In this document: positions 35,603-44,627 of the stretch, piece by piece
How the letters are laid out: each line of letters opens with the position of its first letter
Position numbering within the stretch: the first letter of the stretch is position 1
Source of the DNA: JALZVT01 sp039029135
GTDB taxonomy: Bacteria; Pseudomonadota; Gammaproteobacteria; Pseudomonadales; Azotimanducaceae
Direction of reading: 5' to 3'
Assembly (NCBI GenBank): GCA_039029135.1
Contig: JBCCGT010000006.1
Span: 1 to 64,000, forward strand
DNA length: 64,000 bases
Program-made: the position numbers and the translations under genes
Notes under the pieces: generated by a model
Database searches by the model: none
The model's input: only the letters and a program-made list of their open reading frames with translations
What the model was told of the DNA's origin: nothing

Positions 35603-36741
35603 ACATCTTCGATCTTCCAAAACGGAGCAGTTGGCCACCAATCTCTAAGCTCGTTCTCACTCATTCGTTCCCTACGAACATTGGATTCCGAATCACGTTC
35701 ATTGAGGATATTCATTACACGTGGATACTCTTGATCGGAAGGCATCAAGAGATGGTAAAGAAACGTCCTCGTCGCGATACGAATGAATACTGCTATTGGC
35801 CTGCCATCGTCCGGATAGTCGAGCCCACTAGCTGCATCAAGCTCAAATCGATAGTTCTGGCTTTTCACTTCGACGCTTGGTCGACTACGTTCGTAAGGCG
35901 ATAGCTGTCCGTCTTCTTCAACGTGACGAAATACGATGAGCCGCTGTTCTCCAACTCTGGCGCCAAAAAAGTGTTCGTAGTTGTGCTTGTCAAAATTGGC
36001 CTGTTTCCATCGATTTCCAGAACGGGGAATTTCAGCAATCAATACGTCAGCTGACTCAATAGTGGGAACTACAGTCAGTGATACATTAACCGAAGGATCT
36101 TTTTTGACGATTCTTGGCGATCGCAAGACTGGTAGATCTCCCTGCCTTGCCATCACAGTATTTTGTGTGGCCCGATCGCGAACCTCCTGATCATCAAGAG
36201 GCCTCAAACTCTGATCGTGTCGTGTGACCCAGTCTTTCCAAGTCGCCTCTACACTACCTATGCCTGCAGCATCTAAGCTGTCGTATGCATATGCCTCCCA
36301 ATTCCCTAATAAACCAGCCTCCGTAAGATTTCCTGATCCCGTGATGATTGAACCCGCGTCACCTACGCGCGTCCAACAAAATTTTGGGTGAAAGATAACG
36401 TCGTTCTTGGGGTTCAAGAAAGCTCGCACCCTGAACTTTGGGAAGGGTTTCGATACGGCAAGGAGTGCGTCTAGAGCAGCATTATTTGTAACTGCATCGA
36501 TACCAACAACAAGATCAATCTCATGATCCCTCGCTATCGCAGCGAAAGTATCACTATCAGTAACCAACCGAACACCAGCAGATGAGGCGAATGCAAACGC
36601 CCCCGCGAATTTGGTCGCAGAATCGCAAGCGTCTAAGAGCGACTCGAGTAAATACGTTGAACTAGGATTTGAGGGATCTTGGATAACGATCACTGATACT
36701 GGCGTCCATTTGTATCTTGTAGAGGTGCTCTTGGTGATCAT
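35599..36741 (-). CDS. PLD-fold restriction endonuclease, BfiI/NgoFVII-like
   Basis: A 380-residue nuclease. Residues about 10-170 form a single phospholipase-D-type domain with the catalytic HxK and Asn in FHPKFCWT and IITGSGNLTEAGLLGNWEAY. A C-terminal half (VSLTVVPTIESADVLIAEIP...NYEHFFGARVGEQR) matches the layout of the B3-like DNA-binding domain in BfiI, a metal-independent type IIS enzyme of about 358 residues. It is convergent with the D12 methyltransferase, overlapping it by 4 bases. The cut site is unknown. Confidence 0.78.
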   Translation of the reverse strand: MITKSTSTRYKWTPVSVIVIQDPSNPSSTYLLESLLDACDSATKFAGAFAFASSAGVRLVTDSDTFAAIARDHEIDLVVGIDAVTNNAALDALLAVSKPFPKFRVRAFLNPKNDVIFHPKFCWTRVGDAGSIITGSGNLTEAGLLGNWEAYAYDSLDAAGIGSVEATWKDWVTRHDQSLRPLDDQEVRDRATQNTVMARQGDLPVLRSPRIVKKDPSVNVSLTVVPTIESADVLIAEIPRSGNRWKQANFDKHNYEHFFGARVGEQRLIVFRHVEEDGQLSPYERSRPSVEVKSQNYRFELDAASGLDYPDDGRPIAVFIRIATRTFLYHLLMPSDQEYPRVMNILNERDSESNVRRERMSENELRDWWPTAPFWKIEDV

Positions 36742-37173
36742 TCGACAGGGAATGCACTACTAAGAATATACCATGGGCCGTACAGCCGGGAGAACGCCTT
36801 TACATCGCCTTCTTCAAGCCTAACTCGCTGGCAAATTCACTGTGGTGCGATTTTGGACCGACTTCGGTAAAAATATGCTATCGCGGTAGCTGCGCCAATA
36901 GCCTACGATAGAGGACGTGCGACAAGTCACGCCTCACGGCGAAGGCCATGTACAACGTTTCCGTCTTTTTGCCTTTCCCTGTTTTCTTCTTTTTGCTATC
37001 CATTCGGCCCTGTCGGCTGGTACGGCCCGATATCAATTCCCGATGCCCTGGACCGCATGGCTTCAGTGTCATTTCAGGCGTGAACGCGGAGGAGCATGTC
37101 GATATCCACAGATAACGGATCGTTGCATGAGTCTGAATCTGGTTAGGGCAATCTCGTCCAGCGAAGTTTACTG
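36742..37173. other. Intergenic DNA between nuclease and IS6 remnant
   Basis: About 430 bp. A minus-strand frame (36878-37183) ends in a lysine-rich segment (MDSKKKKTGKGKKTETLYMAF) but has no family signature, ribosome binding site or partner. Mobile-element debris is the likeliest explanation. Confidence 0.45.
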
Positions 37174-37620
37174 ATGACAGCAAGCAACCCGTTCAAGCGC
37201 CATCGATTTCTGGCTTACCGCCGTCGCAACGCCAACGCGGCCCGGACATTCCCACTTCGGGCGAGGGACAACGCCCGGCTGTACCGATCGCTGACCATAG
37301 TGACTGACAAGGCGTCCGCCTATGCGATGGCCCTAGGGAAACTCAACAGTCGGTCCAACACCAACGGTTGGGTTCATTAATTGGATTGCGAGTGGGAAAA
37401 AACGTTGTTGAGTCTGACAACGCAAAGTGTAAAAGGTCCATAGACCCCGGAAAAGACTCTCTGGGGGTTGCGAAGTGCCAAGGCGACACTGCATGGCATC
37501 GAGGCCATGAGGACGATCACGCGCGGCCAAGCTGAACACAAATGAGAGAAGTTGTTGCAGGCGAGGTATCGTTTCTGCACGAGGTGTTCGGATTGACAGG
37601 CTGATGTTGTTGAAACACCG
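37174..37620 (+). mobile_element. Decayed IS6-family transposase
   Basis: The 5' end reads MTASNPFKRHRF, the usual IS6 start. After an internal deletion come the DDE-domain pieces IVTDKASAYAMALGKLNS and, with stops and shifts, KTLWGLRSAKATLHGIEAM and RTITRGQAEHK, equivalent to the conserved IS6 C-terminal motif. It is inactive. It ends about 60 bp from hemD and marks the right side of the island. Confidence 0.65.
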
Positions 37621-37683
37621 AGTCTTCCGCTCGGATCGGCAGTGTAAGGCAACGATCACTTCAGGATAGCTAATGCAGGAATC

Positions 37684-38379
37684 TCATTCTGAAGATTCGA
37701 GCCGCCGTAAGGCACGTTCTACAGCTCCGTGGTCCGCGCCGTCGCTCACAAGCAACTGACGCCAACCCCGTTCCTTAGCGGATGCGATAATCCGTTCAGA
37801 TGGAACCAGTAATGGTAGGTCTGGGCTGCCACCAGCCGCGAACCACAAATCGGCCATCGCAGCTTGGCCTTCACCACTGCCCGCAACGGCGACATCGATT
37901 CGTAACCAGTCGGAATCACTGGGCGGATCGATAATCCAGGCTCGCCGATACACTGGCCACGACACGACGTGCGCACCCCGACGCTCTAGTTCTTGCGGCA
38001 GTAGATCGCGACCTGAATCGCCACATATCAGCATTACGTGCTGGCCCTTCGGATTTCGAAGCTGCGGTAGTTCGAGCAGCCCTTCGCTGCTGCGGTTATC
38101 AGGAACGATCACCTGCCGCGAGCTATGTGCCTGCACCGCAGCTGCTGTCGCGGGCCCTACTGCATAGAGCGTGGGACCGACACCAGCAGGCAGTTCGGCC
38201 ACCGCGTACGCCGCGTGCTGCGACAACACGATCGCAATATCAAACGCACCGCTCGGCATTGCGTTGCCGCTGCGCTCGATCGTGAGCACGGGATATACAA
38301 GCGACTCGAAGCCTCTGCTCTCAAGGTGTTGGGCTAACCGATCGGCACCTGGTTGTGTGCGCGCAATCCAGACGCGCAT
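37684..38379 (-). CDS. hemD: Uroporphyrinogen-III synthase
   Basis: A 231-residue HemD, which closes hydroxymethylbilane to uroporphyrinogen III. The family is poorly conserved, but the layout RTQPGADRLAQHLESRGFESLVYPVLTIE, LYAVGPATAAAVQ, LICGDSGRDLLPQELERRGAHVVSWPVYRR and LLVPSERIIASAKERGW is typical. ATG 38379 overlaps the hemC stop by one base (TAATG). Its 3' end abuts the island, so it is the last gene of the hem transcript before the break. Confidence 0.9.
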   Translation of the reverse strand: MRVWIARTQPGADRLAQHLESRGFESLVYPVLTIERSGNAMPSGAFDIAIVLSQHAAYAVAELPAGVGPTLYAVGPATAAAVQAHSSRQVIVPDNRSSEGLLELPQLRNPKGQHVMLICGDSGRDLLPQELERRGAHVVSWPVYRRAWIIDPPSDSDWLRIDVAVAGSGEGQAAMADLWFAAGGSPDLPLLVPSERIIASAKERGWRQLLVSDGADHGAVERALRRLESSE

Positions 38380-39317
38380 TAGGCGTGACGCGCGGCGTCC
38401 AGAATCGACTGGGCACCCGCCTTGAGCAAATCTTCTGCCGCTTGTTGACCCAGCGCCGCTGTGTCAGAAAGGTTTCGGGCGGCAACGTGAACGCGCTCGA
38501 TTCGCGCCGGTTCAGTTTCCGTCGGCAAAGCGCCAACCAACGCGTCTAGCATCATCGTTTCGCCATCACCGGAGGCATAAGCTGCGACCGGTAGGGAACA
38601 ATCAGCGCCGAGGCCCGCGCTCACCGCGCGTTCTGCGGCGACTTGCGCGGCAATCTTTGAGTCATGCAAAGCGCCAACTAACGCGCGAAGCTCTGAGGAG
38701 AGCGTCTCATGGCACTCGATCGACAGCGCCCCTTGCCCCGCCGCGGGCAGCGAATCACTCGGCTCGAACCGTTCACGAATTCGCTCCCCCAACTCCAAGC
38801 GTTCCAACCCAGCCGCCGCCAAAATCAACGCGTCATACTCCCCCGCATCCAGCTTCCCAAGTCGCGTCCCCACGTTCCCACGCACAGGCTTCAACACCAG
38901 ATCCGGCCGGCGCGCCAACAACTGCACACCGCGCCGCAAACTGCTGGTACCCACCACCGCGCCTTGCGGCAACTCAGCAAACGATGCATAGCGCGGACTA
39001 ACAAAGGCATCCCGCACGTCCGCCCGATACCCCGTCGCAATCAACTCAAACCCATCCGGCAACTCCGCCGGCAGGTCCTTGCACGAATGCACGGCAATGT
39101 GGGCGCGCCCATCCAGCATCGCCTGTTCCAGCTCTTTCACGAACAGGCCTTTACCACCGACCTCCGACAGCGGCGACGACAACCACTGATCGCCCTTGGT
39201 TGTCATCCCCAGCAAAGTCGGCTCGCAATCCGGATTCGCTTTCTTCAGCTCGGCCGCGATGTGTTCCGCCTGCCAAAGCGCAAGCGGGCTTTCGCGTGTT
39301 GCGATGATGATCTGCAT
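38379..39317 (-). CDS. hemC: Porphobilinogen deaminase
   Basis: A 312-residue hydroxymethylbilane synthase that joins four porphobilinogens. Motifs: ATRESPLALWQAEH, SPLSEVGGKGLFVKELEQAM, AVHSCKDLPAELPDGFEL, GTSSLRR, LDAGEYDALILAAAGLERL and the dipyrromethane-cofactor Cys in GADCSLPVAAYA (C240). It starts at ATG 39317, 9 bp after the AlgR-like gene, and is coupled to hemD. Length and motifs are normal. Confidence 0.96.
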   Translation of the reverse strand: MQIIIATRESPLALWQAEHIAAELKKANPDCEPTLLGMTTKGDQWLSSPLSEVGGKGLFVKELEQAMLDGRAHIAVHSCKDLPAELPDGFELIATGYRADVRDAFVSPRYASFAELPQGAVVGTSSLRRGVQLLARRPDLVLKPVRGNVGTRLGKLDAGEYDALILAAAGLERLELGERIRERFEPSDSLPAAGQGALSIECHETLSSELRALVGALHDSKIAAQVAAERAVSAGLGADCSLPVAAYASGDGETMMLDALVGALPTETEPARIERVHVAARNLSDTAALGQQAAEDLLKAGAQSILDAARHA

Positions 39318-39326
39318 AACTCGAAC

Positions 39327-40055
39327 CTACAGCGTACGAACGTACTTGCGCACGTTGGCCACATGGCGGCGGGAGATTTCTAGGGTCTCGTCGATCTGCT
39401 TCAACCGCAGCCGATGTTTGCCGTCTTCATCGCGCTCGATGCCTTCGATCGCGCGGCTGGCCACCAGCGCGTTGCGATGCACGCGAATGAACAGTTCGCC
39501 AAACTCGTTTTCCAGATCGCGTAGCGGTTCGTCGATGATCAGCTCGCCGGAAATGTGCCGTGCCGTCACGTATTTCTGATCCGCCTGGAAGTAGCAGACC
39601 TCGTGCACCGGCACCAGTTCGATGCCGCGTCGGGTGCGCGCCGAAATATGGGTTCGGCGTTTCTGGCCATCGTCTCGCAGGCTTTCCAGCTGCGCCTTGT
39701 TAACGCGCGTGGTTGCGCCCAGCACGCGGGCTAGATCTTCGCGACGCACCGGCTTCAGCAGATAACCCACCGCCTGCACATCGAACGCCTCGATCGCGTG
39801 CTCTTCGTATGCGGTGCAAAACACAACTGCGGGGGGTTGTTCCAGTTCCAGCAGGTGGCGCGCGGCCTCCAGTCCGTCCATGCCTGGCATGCGGATATCC
39901 AGCAGCACGACGTCTGGCACCATGCGCTCCGCAAGCTGTACCGCCTGCACGCCGTTGCCCGCCTCGCCCACAACCGCGTGGTCGTCCAGATCGTTCACCA
40001 TGCGCACGAGCCGGTCGCGCGCCAGCTGTTCATCGTCGACGATCAGAATCTGCAT
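39327..40055 (-). CDS. algR: LytTR-type response regulator, AlgR-like
   Basis: A 242-residue regulator. The receiver domain has the acidic pair in VDDEQ, the phospho-acceptor Asp in VVLLDIRMPGMDG and Lys in YLLKPVRR. The C-terminal LytTR DNA-binding domain includes VCYFQADQKYVTARH, LIDEPLRDLENEFGELFIRVHRNALVA. Position between an LytS-type kinase gene and hemC equals that of algR in Pseudomonas, which supports the symbol. Targets in this organism are unknown. It is 18 bp downstream of its partner kinase gene. Confidence 0.9.
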   Translation of the reverse strand: MQILIVDDEQLARDRLVRMVNDLDDHAVVGEAGNGVQAVQLAERMVPDVVLLDIRMPGMDGLEAARHLLELEQPPAVVFCTAYEEHAIEAFDVQAVGYLLKPVRREDLARVLGATTRVNKAQLESLRDDGQKRRTHISARTRRGIELVPVHEVCYFQADQKYVTARHISGELIIDEPLRDLENEFGELFIRVHRNALVASRAIEGIERDEDGKHRLRLKQIDETLEISRRHVANVRKYVRTL

Positions 40056-40073
40056 CGCGGCTATCGCGTTCGC

Positions 40074-41135
40074 CTAACTCTCGGAGCGGTAAGGATACCG
40101 CAAGGTGGTGATGAACTCGTCGTCGCGCTCGCTGGTTTCCAGGCTCGCGCGGCCGCCGTACAGCACCTGCAGGCGCGAGCGAATGTTGTTCAGCGCCATG
40201 CGATTGCCCTCGGTGTGGCCGGCGACCGGCACCTCCTGGGTAGAGGGCGGGATCGGGTTGACGATGCGCACGCGAATGTCGCCGGCCTCTTGCCACAGGC
40301 GCAGCTCGATGCGGCCGCCGTCGGGCAGCGGTTGGATGCCGTGATAGATCGCGTTTTCCAGCAACGGCTGCAGGGTCAGCAGCGGAATGCGCGTGTCGCG
40401 CGGCACTTCTTCGATCTGCCAGTCCATGTCCAGCCGCTCGCCCAGCCGCAGGCCTTCGATGCGCACATAGCGCTCGCACAGCTTCAGCTCTTCATCCAGG
40501 CGCACCTGGTTGCCCACCTCGTTGAGGCTGGCGCGGAACAGCGCCGACAGATCCTCCACCACGCTCTCCGCCGTGTCGGGATCGACGCTGATCAGGCTCG
40601 CGATGATGTTCATGCTGTTGAACAGAAAGTGGGGGCGGATGCGCGACTGCAGCGCCTGGATGCGCGACTGCAGCTCGCTGCGCTCCTGCTCCCGCAGGCG
40701 CTGCTGCACATAGAAATAGCGCAACACCAGGCCGGTGATGATGGCGGCGATGGCGAGCTGCTGGCCGATCAGGCGCCAGTTGAACGGCCGCGACAGATCC
40801 CAGCCGCCCAGCACCCGATCGCTGAGCAGCCCCACGACGAAGGCCGCACCCATCACCAGCAGGAAGGCGAGCGCTGCCCCCTGCAGCAGGCCCAAGCGGT
40901 TGAAGATCGGTCGTGCGGCACACAGTAGGCCTGCCGATGACAGGGCGATCCATTGGACGAATAACGACAACAGCGCGAGCCGCGCCCAGGACAGCTCTGG
41001 CCCCGCAAACAGCAGGACAAACACGAATAGCTGGGAGACCAGGATGACGATGGTCAGGGCCGTGACGTTGCACAGCTCGGGGACCTGAAACCGATTCGCG
41101 GGCACAGAGAAATTCCGGGAGGGCGCGAGCGGCAT
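40074..41135 (-). CDS. algZ: LytS-type sensor histidine kinase, AlgZ-like
   Basis: A 353-residue kinase with four or so membrane helices (LTIVILVSQLFVFVLLFAG, LLSLFVQWIALSSAGLL, ALAFLLVMGAAFVVGLL, LAIAAIITGLVLRYF) and a His_kinase domain with the phospho-acceptor in RPHFLFNSMN (H169). The ATPase part carries PLLTLQPLLENAIYHG and MALNNIRSRLQVLYGG. ATG 41135 fits the family length, although the frame is open far upstream across argH. The gene is divergent from argH with 57 bp between starts, as in pseudomonads. Confidence 0.88.
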   Translation of the reverse strand: MPLAPSRNFSVPANRFQVPELCNVTALTIVILVSQLFVFVLLFAGPELSWARLALLSLFVQWIALSSAGLLCAARPIFNRLGLLQGAALAFLLVMGAAFVVGLLSDRVLGGWDLSRPFNWRLIGQQLAIAAIITGLVLRYFYVQQRLREQERSELQSRIQALQSRIRPHFLFNSMNIIASLISVDPDTAESVVEDLSALFRASLNEVGNQVRLDEELKLCERYVRIEGLRLGERLDMDWQIEEVPRDTRIPLLTLQPLLENAIYHGIQPLPDGGRIELRLWQEAGDIRVRIVNPIPPSTQEVPVAGHTEGNRMALNNIRSRLQVLYGGRASLETSERDDEFITTLRYPYRSES

Positions 41136-41192
41136 TGTTATACTTTCGCGCCTTTTTATCGAGCCGGAGTCGGCGCGACAGCGCACGCAGCC

Positions 41193-42584
41193 ATGAGCAA
41201 CGAGAACAAACTCTGGGGCGGCCGCTTCGACGCCCCCACCGATGCCTTCGTCGAGCGCTTCACCGCCTCCGTTGACTTCGATCAGCGGCTGGCCGAGCAG
41301 GATATTCGCGGCTCTATCGCCCATGCCGAGATGCTGGCCGCGAACGGTATCCTGACCGACGAGGAGAAGACCCGGATCGTCGAGGGCCTGGCCCAGGTGC
41401 GCGCCGAGATCGACGCCGGCGACTTTGCCTGGTCGGTGGGGCTGGAAGACGTGCACATGAACGTCGAGGCGCGCCTGACCGCGCTGATCGGCGACGTCGG
41501 CAAGAAGCTGCACACGGGGCGTTCGCGCAACGATCAGGTCGCGACCGACGTGCGGCTGTACCTGCGCGATGGCATCGACACGATTGATGCGCAGATGGCG
41601 GAGCTGGGGGAGACGCTAGTTCGTCAGGCGAAAGTCCACGCAAACACCGTCATGCCCGGCTTCACGCATCTGCAGACGGCGCAGCCCATCACCTTTGGGC
41701 ATCACCTGCTGGCGTGGTTCGAGATGCTGATGCGCGACCGCGAGCGGCTGCGGGATTGCCGCGCGCGGGTGAACGTTTCGCCCCTGGGCGCGGCCGCACT
41801 CGCCGGCACCACCTTTCCGATCGATCGTGCGGCGACGGCATCTGCGCTCGGCTTCGACCGACCGGCGGAGAACTCGCTGGACGCGGTCAGCGATCGCGAC
41901 TTCGCCATCGAGTTTTGTTTCGTCGCCAGCATGACGCTGATGCACATGTCGCGCTGGTGCGAGGAGCTGATCCTGTGGTCGTGCCAGCAGTTCGACTTCA
42001 TCGAGCTGTCGGATGCCTACTGCACCGGCTCGTCGATCATGCCGCAGAAAAAAAACCCCGACGTACCGGAACTGGTGCGCGGCAAGTACAGCCGCGTCGC
42101 CGGGCATCTGTTCGGGTTGCTGTCGCTGATGAAGAGCCAGCCGCTGGCCTACAACAAGGACAATCAGGAAGACAAAGAGCCGCTGTTCGATGTGCTGGAT
42201 ACGCTGATGGATTGTCTGCGCGCGATGAACGGCCTGCTGGACGAGATGACGGTGAACCCCTCGACCATGGCGGCAGCGGCGGAGGCCGGGTTCGCGACGG
42301 CCACCGATCTGGCCGATTACCTGGTGCGGCTGGGCCTGCCGTTTCGCGATGCGCATGAAGTGGTGGGCAAAGCGGTCGCGTTCGCGATCGGTGCGAACAA
42401 GACGCTGGCCGAGCTTACGCTGGAGGAACTGCGCGGGTTTCATCAGGCGATTGGCGATGAGGTGTTTGGCGTGCTCACACTTGAGGGTTCGGTGACGGCG
42501 CGGGATCACTTTGGGGGTACGGCGCCGGCGCAGGTTCAGGCGGCGGCAGCAAGAGCGAAGGATCGGCTGCAAGCGTTCGGCTGA
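41193..42584 (+). CDS. argH: Argininosuccinate lyase
   Basis: A 463-residue ArgH, the last step of arginine synthesis (argininosuccinate to arginine and fumarate). Signature GSSIMPQKKNPDVPELVRGK holds the catalytic Ser loop; other motifs are LWGGRF, DVHMNVEARL, LHTGRSRNDQVATD and MPGFTHLQTAQP with the catalytic His. Start, length and motifs are standard. Its stop overlaps the ATG of the following CPBP gene. Confidence 0.97.
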   Translation: MSNENKLWGGRFDAPTDAFVERFTASVDFDQRLAEQDIRGSIAHAEMLAANGILTDEEKTRIVEGLAQVRAEIDAGDFAWSVGLEDVHMNVEARLTALIGDVGKKLHTGRSRNDQVATDVRLYLRDGIDTIDAQMAELGETLVRQAKVHANTVMPGFTHLQTAQPITFGHHLLAWFEMLMRDRERLRDCRARVNVSPLGAAALAGTTFPIDRAATASALGFDRPAENSLDAVSDRDFAIEFCFVASMTLMHMSRWCEELILWSCQQFDFIELSDAYCTGSSIMPQKKNPDVPELVRGKYSRVAGHLFGLLSLMKSQPLAYNKDNQEDKEPLFDVLDTLMDCLRAMNGLLDEMTVNPSTMAAAAEAGFATATDLADYLVRLGLPFRDAHEVVGKAVAFAIGANKTLAELTLEELRGFHQAIGDEVFGVLTLEGSVTARDHFGGTAPAQVQAAAARAKDRLQAFG

Positions 42585-43210
42585 TGGCCACGACGCCCAA
42601 CATCAGCCCAGCCGCACTGATGCGCCTGACGCTGATCGTCGAAGGTGGTTTGATCCTTATCGCTTTGGGCAGCGCCTGACTGGGGTTTTGTGGGCCTCTC
42701 ACGCGATCCACCAACATCGGCTCTCACAGCCTGCTATCTGGGTTGTTCTTTCCTGCCGCAGACGCCGACGGCATGCGCCACATGCTGGCCGGGGTGCTGT
42801 GGACGATCCCGCTGGTCGCGGTGCTGTTTGTGCTGCTGCGGCTGCCGGCGCTGCAAGCGTTCCACCAGTTTGTCATCGACACGCTCGGGCCGATGTTCGC
42901 AAAGGTCAGCACCGGGCAGGTCCTGCTGATCTCGACCCTGGCCGGCGTTGGCGAGGAGATGGCGTTTCGGTGGGTGCTGCAGGGCGGGCTTGGGCCGGTC
43001 ATCGGTGACGTACAGGCACTCGTTGTAGTTAGCCTGGTGTTTGGCGCCGTGCACTGGCTGAACGCCACCTACTTCGTGCTGGCGACCTTTATGGGCCTGT
43101 TTCTGGGCTGGCTGTATCTGGAGGTTGGGCTACTGGCGGCGATCGTCTGCCACGCCATCTATGACGCGATTGCGCTGCTGTACCTGCAGCGGCGCCACGC
43201 CGAGCGCTAG
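42584..43210 (+). pseudogene. CPBP membrane protease interrupted by in-frame TGA
   Basis: A CPBP (Abi/Rce1-type) intramembrane metalloprotease reads in one frame from ATG 42584, coupled to the argH stop, to TAG 43210, broken only by TGA at 42677 (codon 32). The catalytic motifs are intact: EE in GVGEEMAFRW, His in VFGAVHWLN and HAIYDAIALL. A TGG-to-TGA change would explain the break (LGSA-stop-LGF). A shorter protein from TTG 42743 (155 residues) would keep all catalytic motifs but lose the first helix, so the gene may still work. No hairpin suited to selenocysteine insertion was apparent after this TGA. Confidence 0.7.
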
Positions 43211-43247
43211 CCGCGGCTCACCAAGAACACAGCTGCCGGCAACGCTG

Positions 43248-43700
43248 CTAGGGGTCCGGGGGAACCTCTGCCACCGGAAAGATGAAACGCTCTCCCAATT
43301 CGTTATTGCGGCTGAAGTGCAGGCTGTTGCCCACGGCGGCGGAGATGTCGGGTCGGGACGCGGCGACCATGTAAATCTCCTCGTTGCCCCGTTCCGCAAG
43401 GTCAGAGATATCCACCTCGAAATCGAAGGGGATAACAGAGTCACCGACAACCGTGTCGATGAAGAACCAACCTGTCTTGCGGTCATTGCCTGGGGCCACC
43501 GCGTCGCCGGAGTGCCAGTTGGCCCACAGGTATTCTTGATCGAAACCGTCGTCGCGCTCGGCGATCCGGACCCAAACATGGTGCGGAATCTCCAGGCGCG
43601 CCTCAGTGCGCGACACACCAAGTTCCACCTCACCCTGCACCCTGATCCGGTGATCGCCGACGTTCTCGAGGGTTGTCGACACGTTTCTTATCGTCGCCAT
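43248..43700 (-). CDS. Hypothetical protein, 150 residues
   Basis: A 150-residue soluble, acidic protein with no family I recognise. ATG 43700 has GGAG 9 bases upstream; the frame is open to 43874 but that part is arginine-rich. The content (RIRVQGEVELGVSRTEARLEIPHHVWVRIAERDDGFD, WFFIDTVVGDSVIPFDFEVDIS) suggests an all-beta domain. It stands alone, convergent with the CPBP gene and divergent from tetR. Confidence 0.65.
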   Translation of the reverse strand: MATIRNVSTTLENVGDHRIRVQGEVELGVSRTEARLEIPHHVWVRIAERDDGFDQEYLWANWHSGDAVAPGNDRKTGWFFIDTVVGDSVIPFDFEVDISDLAERGNEEIYMVAASRPDISAAVGNSLHFSRNNELGERFIFPVAEVPPDP

Positions 43701-43914
43701 ATGCCATTGCTCCGTTCGTAACCTATCTGCGCCGGGCTGAAAACGCCCTCGACAGTCCATCCCAAGCCGTGCTCGCGATGGGTAGGGACTAGTGCCGCCT
43801 GACGCCGTGGTGTCCCACCCGGGTCTGCACATCTCGGGGTCGGCCCCAAGGCGTGAGAGCGTTTGGTTGTACAAGAGCTGCCCGGCGGCAGATGGACGTA
43901 TCTTTCGGACCGCT

Positions 43915-43946
43915 ATTGAGCGACACTTTACAAAGTGACACTCAAT
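43915..43946. promoter_or_regulatory. Palindromic operator upstream of tetR
   Basis: A 32-bp interrupted palindrome: left half ATTGAGCGACACTTTA, right half CAAAGTGACACTCAAT, matching at 13 of 16 positions. It ends 11 bp before the tetR start, which is typical of an autoregulating TetR operator that could also govern the carotenoid oxygenase gene. Confidence 0.7.
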
Positions 43947-43957
43947 AACGACGAAAC

Positions 43958-44575
43958 ATGAGTTCAGCGCCCGGCAAACCGACAGCCAAGACCGACGGCA
44001 CTACGCGCCGCGATCCCGACGACAAGCGCGCCCGCCTGCTGGACGCCGGCCGCCACCTGTTCCTGATGCAGGGCTTCGAGGGCACCACCACCCTGTCGAT
44101 CGCCCGCCGCGCCGGCGTCTCCGAGGGCATCCTGTTCCACCACTTCGGCTCGAAAAGAGGCCTGTTCGAGGCGCTCGCCAGCGACTTCGCGACCGCCGCC
44201 GCGGACGCCACCATGCCGGCCGAGACCGACGAGATGACCGAAGAGTCGGTGGTCCGCGCGGCCTTCGACTTCGCCGACGCCCAACCCGCTTTGTATGACC
44301 TGTTCAGCCGCCGTGCCGCAGACAACGAAGACACCAGCGCCCTGAACGCCGACATCGTCATCGACAAGATCCGCGCCAATCTGGAGCTGGGCATCGCCGC
44401 CGGCCAGGCGCGCGCGGGTGACCCGCGCATCATGGCCGAACTGCAGTTCGCCCTAGTCGACGCCGCCTACCGCGCCTGGCGCCGCCGCGGCGACCCCGGG
44501 CTGCGCGAGGCCTACATTTTCGAAGCCGTGCGCTGTATGCGCGGCATGCTGGCGCCCCAGGCGCCGAAATCTTAG
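43958..44575 (+). CDS. TetR family transcriptional regulator
   Basis: A 205-residue TetR/AcrR repressor. The HTH is at about residues 40-65 (TTLSIARRAGVSEGILFHHFGSKRGLFEALA). The C-terminal ligand-binding domain is helical and variable. The gene follows a palindromic operator and precedes the carotenoid oxygenase by 52 bp on the same strand, so it probably controls that gene. The ligand may be the oxygenase substrate or product. Confidence 0.92.
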   Translation: MSSAPGKPTAKTDGTTRRDPDDKRARLLDAGRHLFLMQGFEGTTTLSIARRAGVSEGILFHHFGSKRGLFEALASDFATAAADATMPAETDEMTEESVVRAAFDFADAQPALYDLFSRRAADNEDTSALNADIVIDKIRANLELGIAAGQARAGDPRIMAELQFALVDAAYRAWRRRGDPGLREAYIFEAVRCMRGMLAPQAPKS

Positions 44576-44627
44576 GGACCCATAGCCCCAGCCGGGGCAG
44601 CCACGAAATCGACTTAGGAGAAAATCG

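Noticed and set aside
36878..37183. Minus-strand frame with a lysine-rich segment between the nuclease and IS6 remnant
   Set aside because: No start signal, no family match and it overlaps the IS6 remnant start. Left as debris.
39798..40928. 376-codon plus-strand frame opposite algR and algZ
   Set aside because: Composition is that of an antisense shadow (His, Gln and Arg rich) and both minus-strand genes are clear family members.
41616..42572. 318-codon minus-strand frame opposite argH
   Set aside because: argH is unambiguous; the opposite frame has no motif and no ribosome binding site.
42677..42679. TGA in the CPBP gene as a second selenocysteine codon
   Set aside because: It falls in a non-catalytic membrane segment, no Cys is expected there and no suitable hairpin follows within 40 bases by eye.
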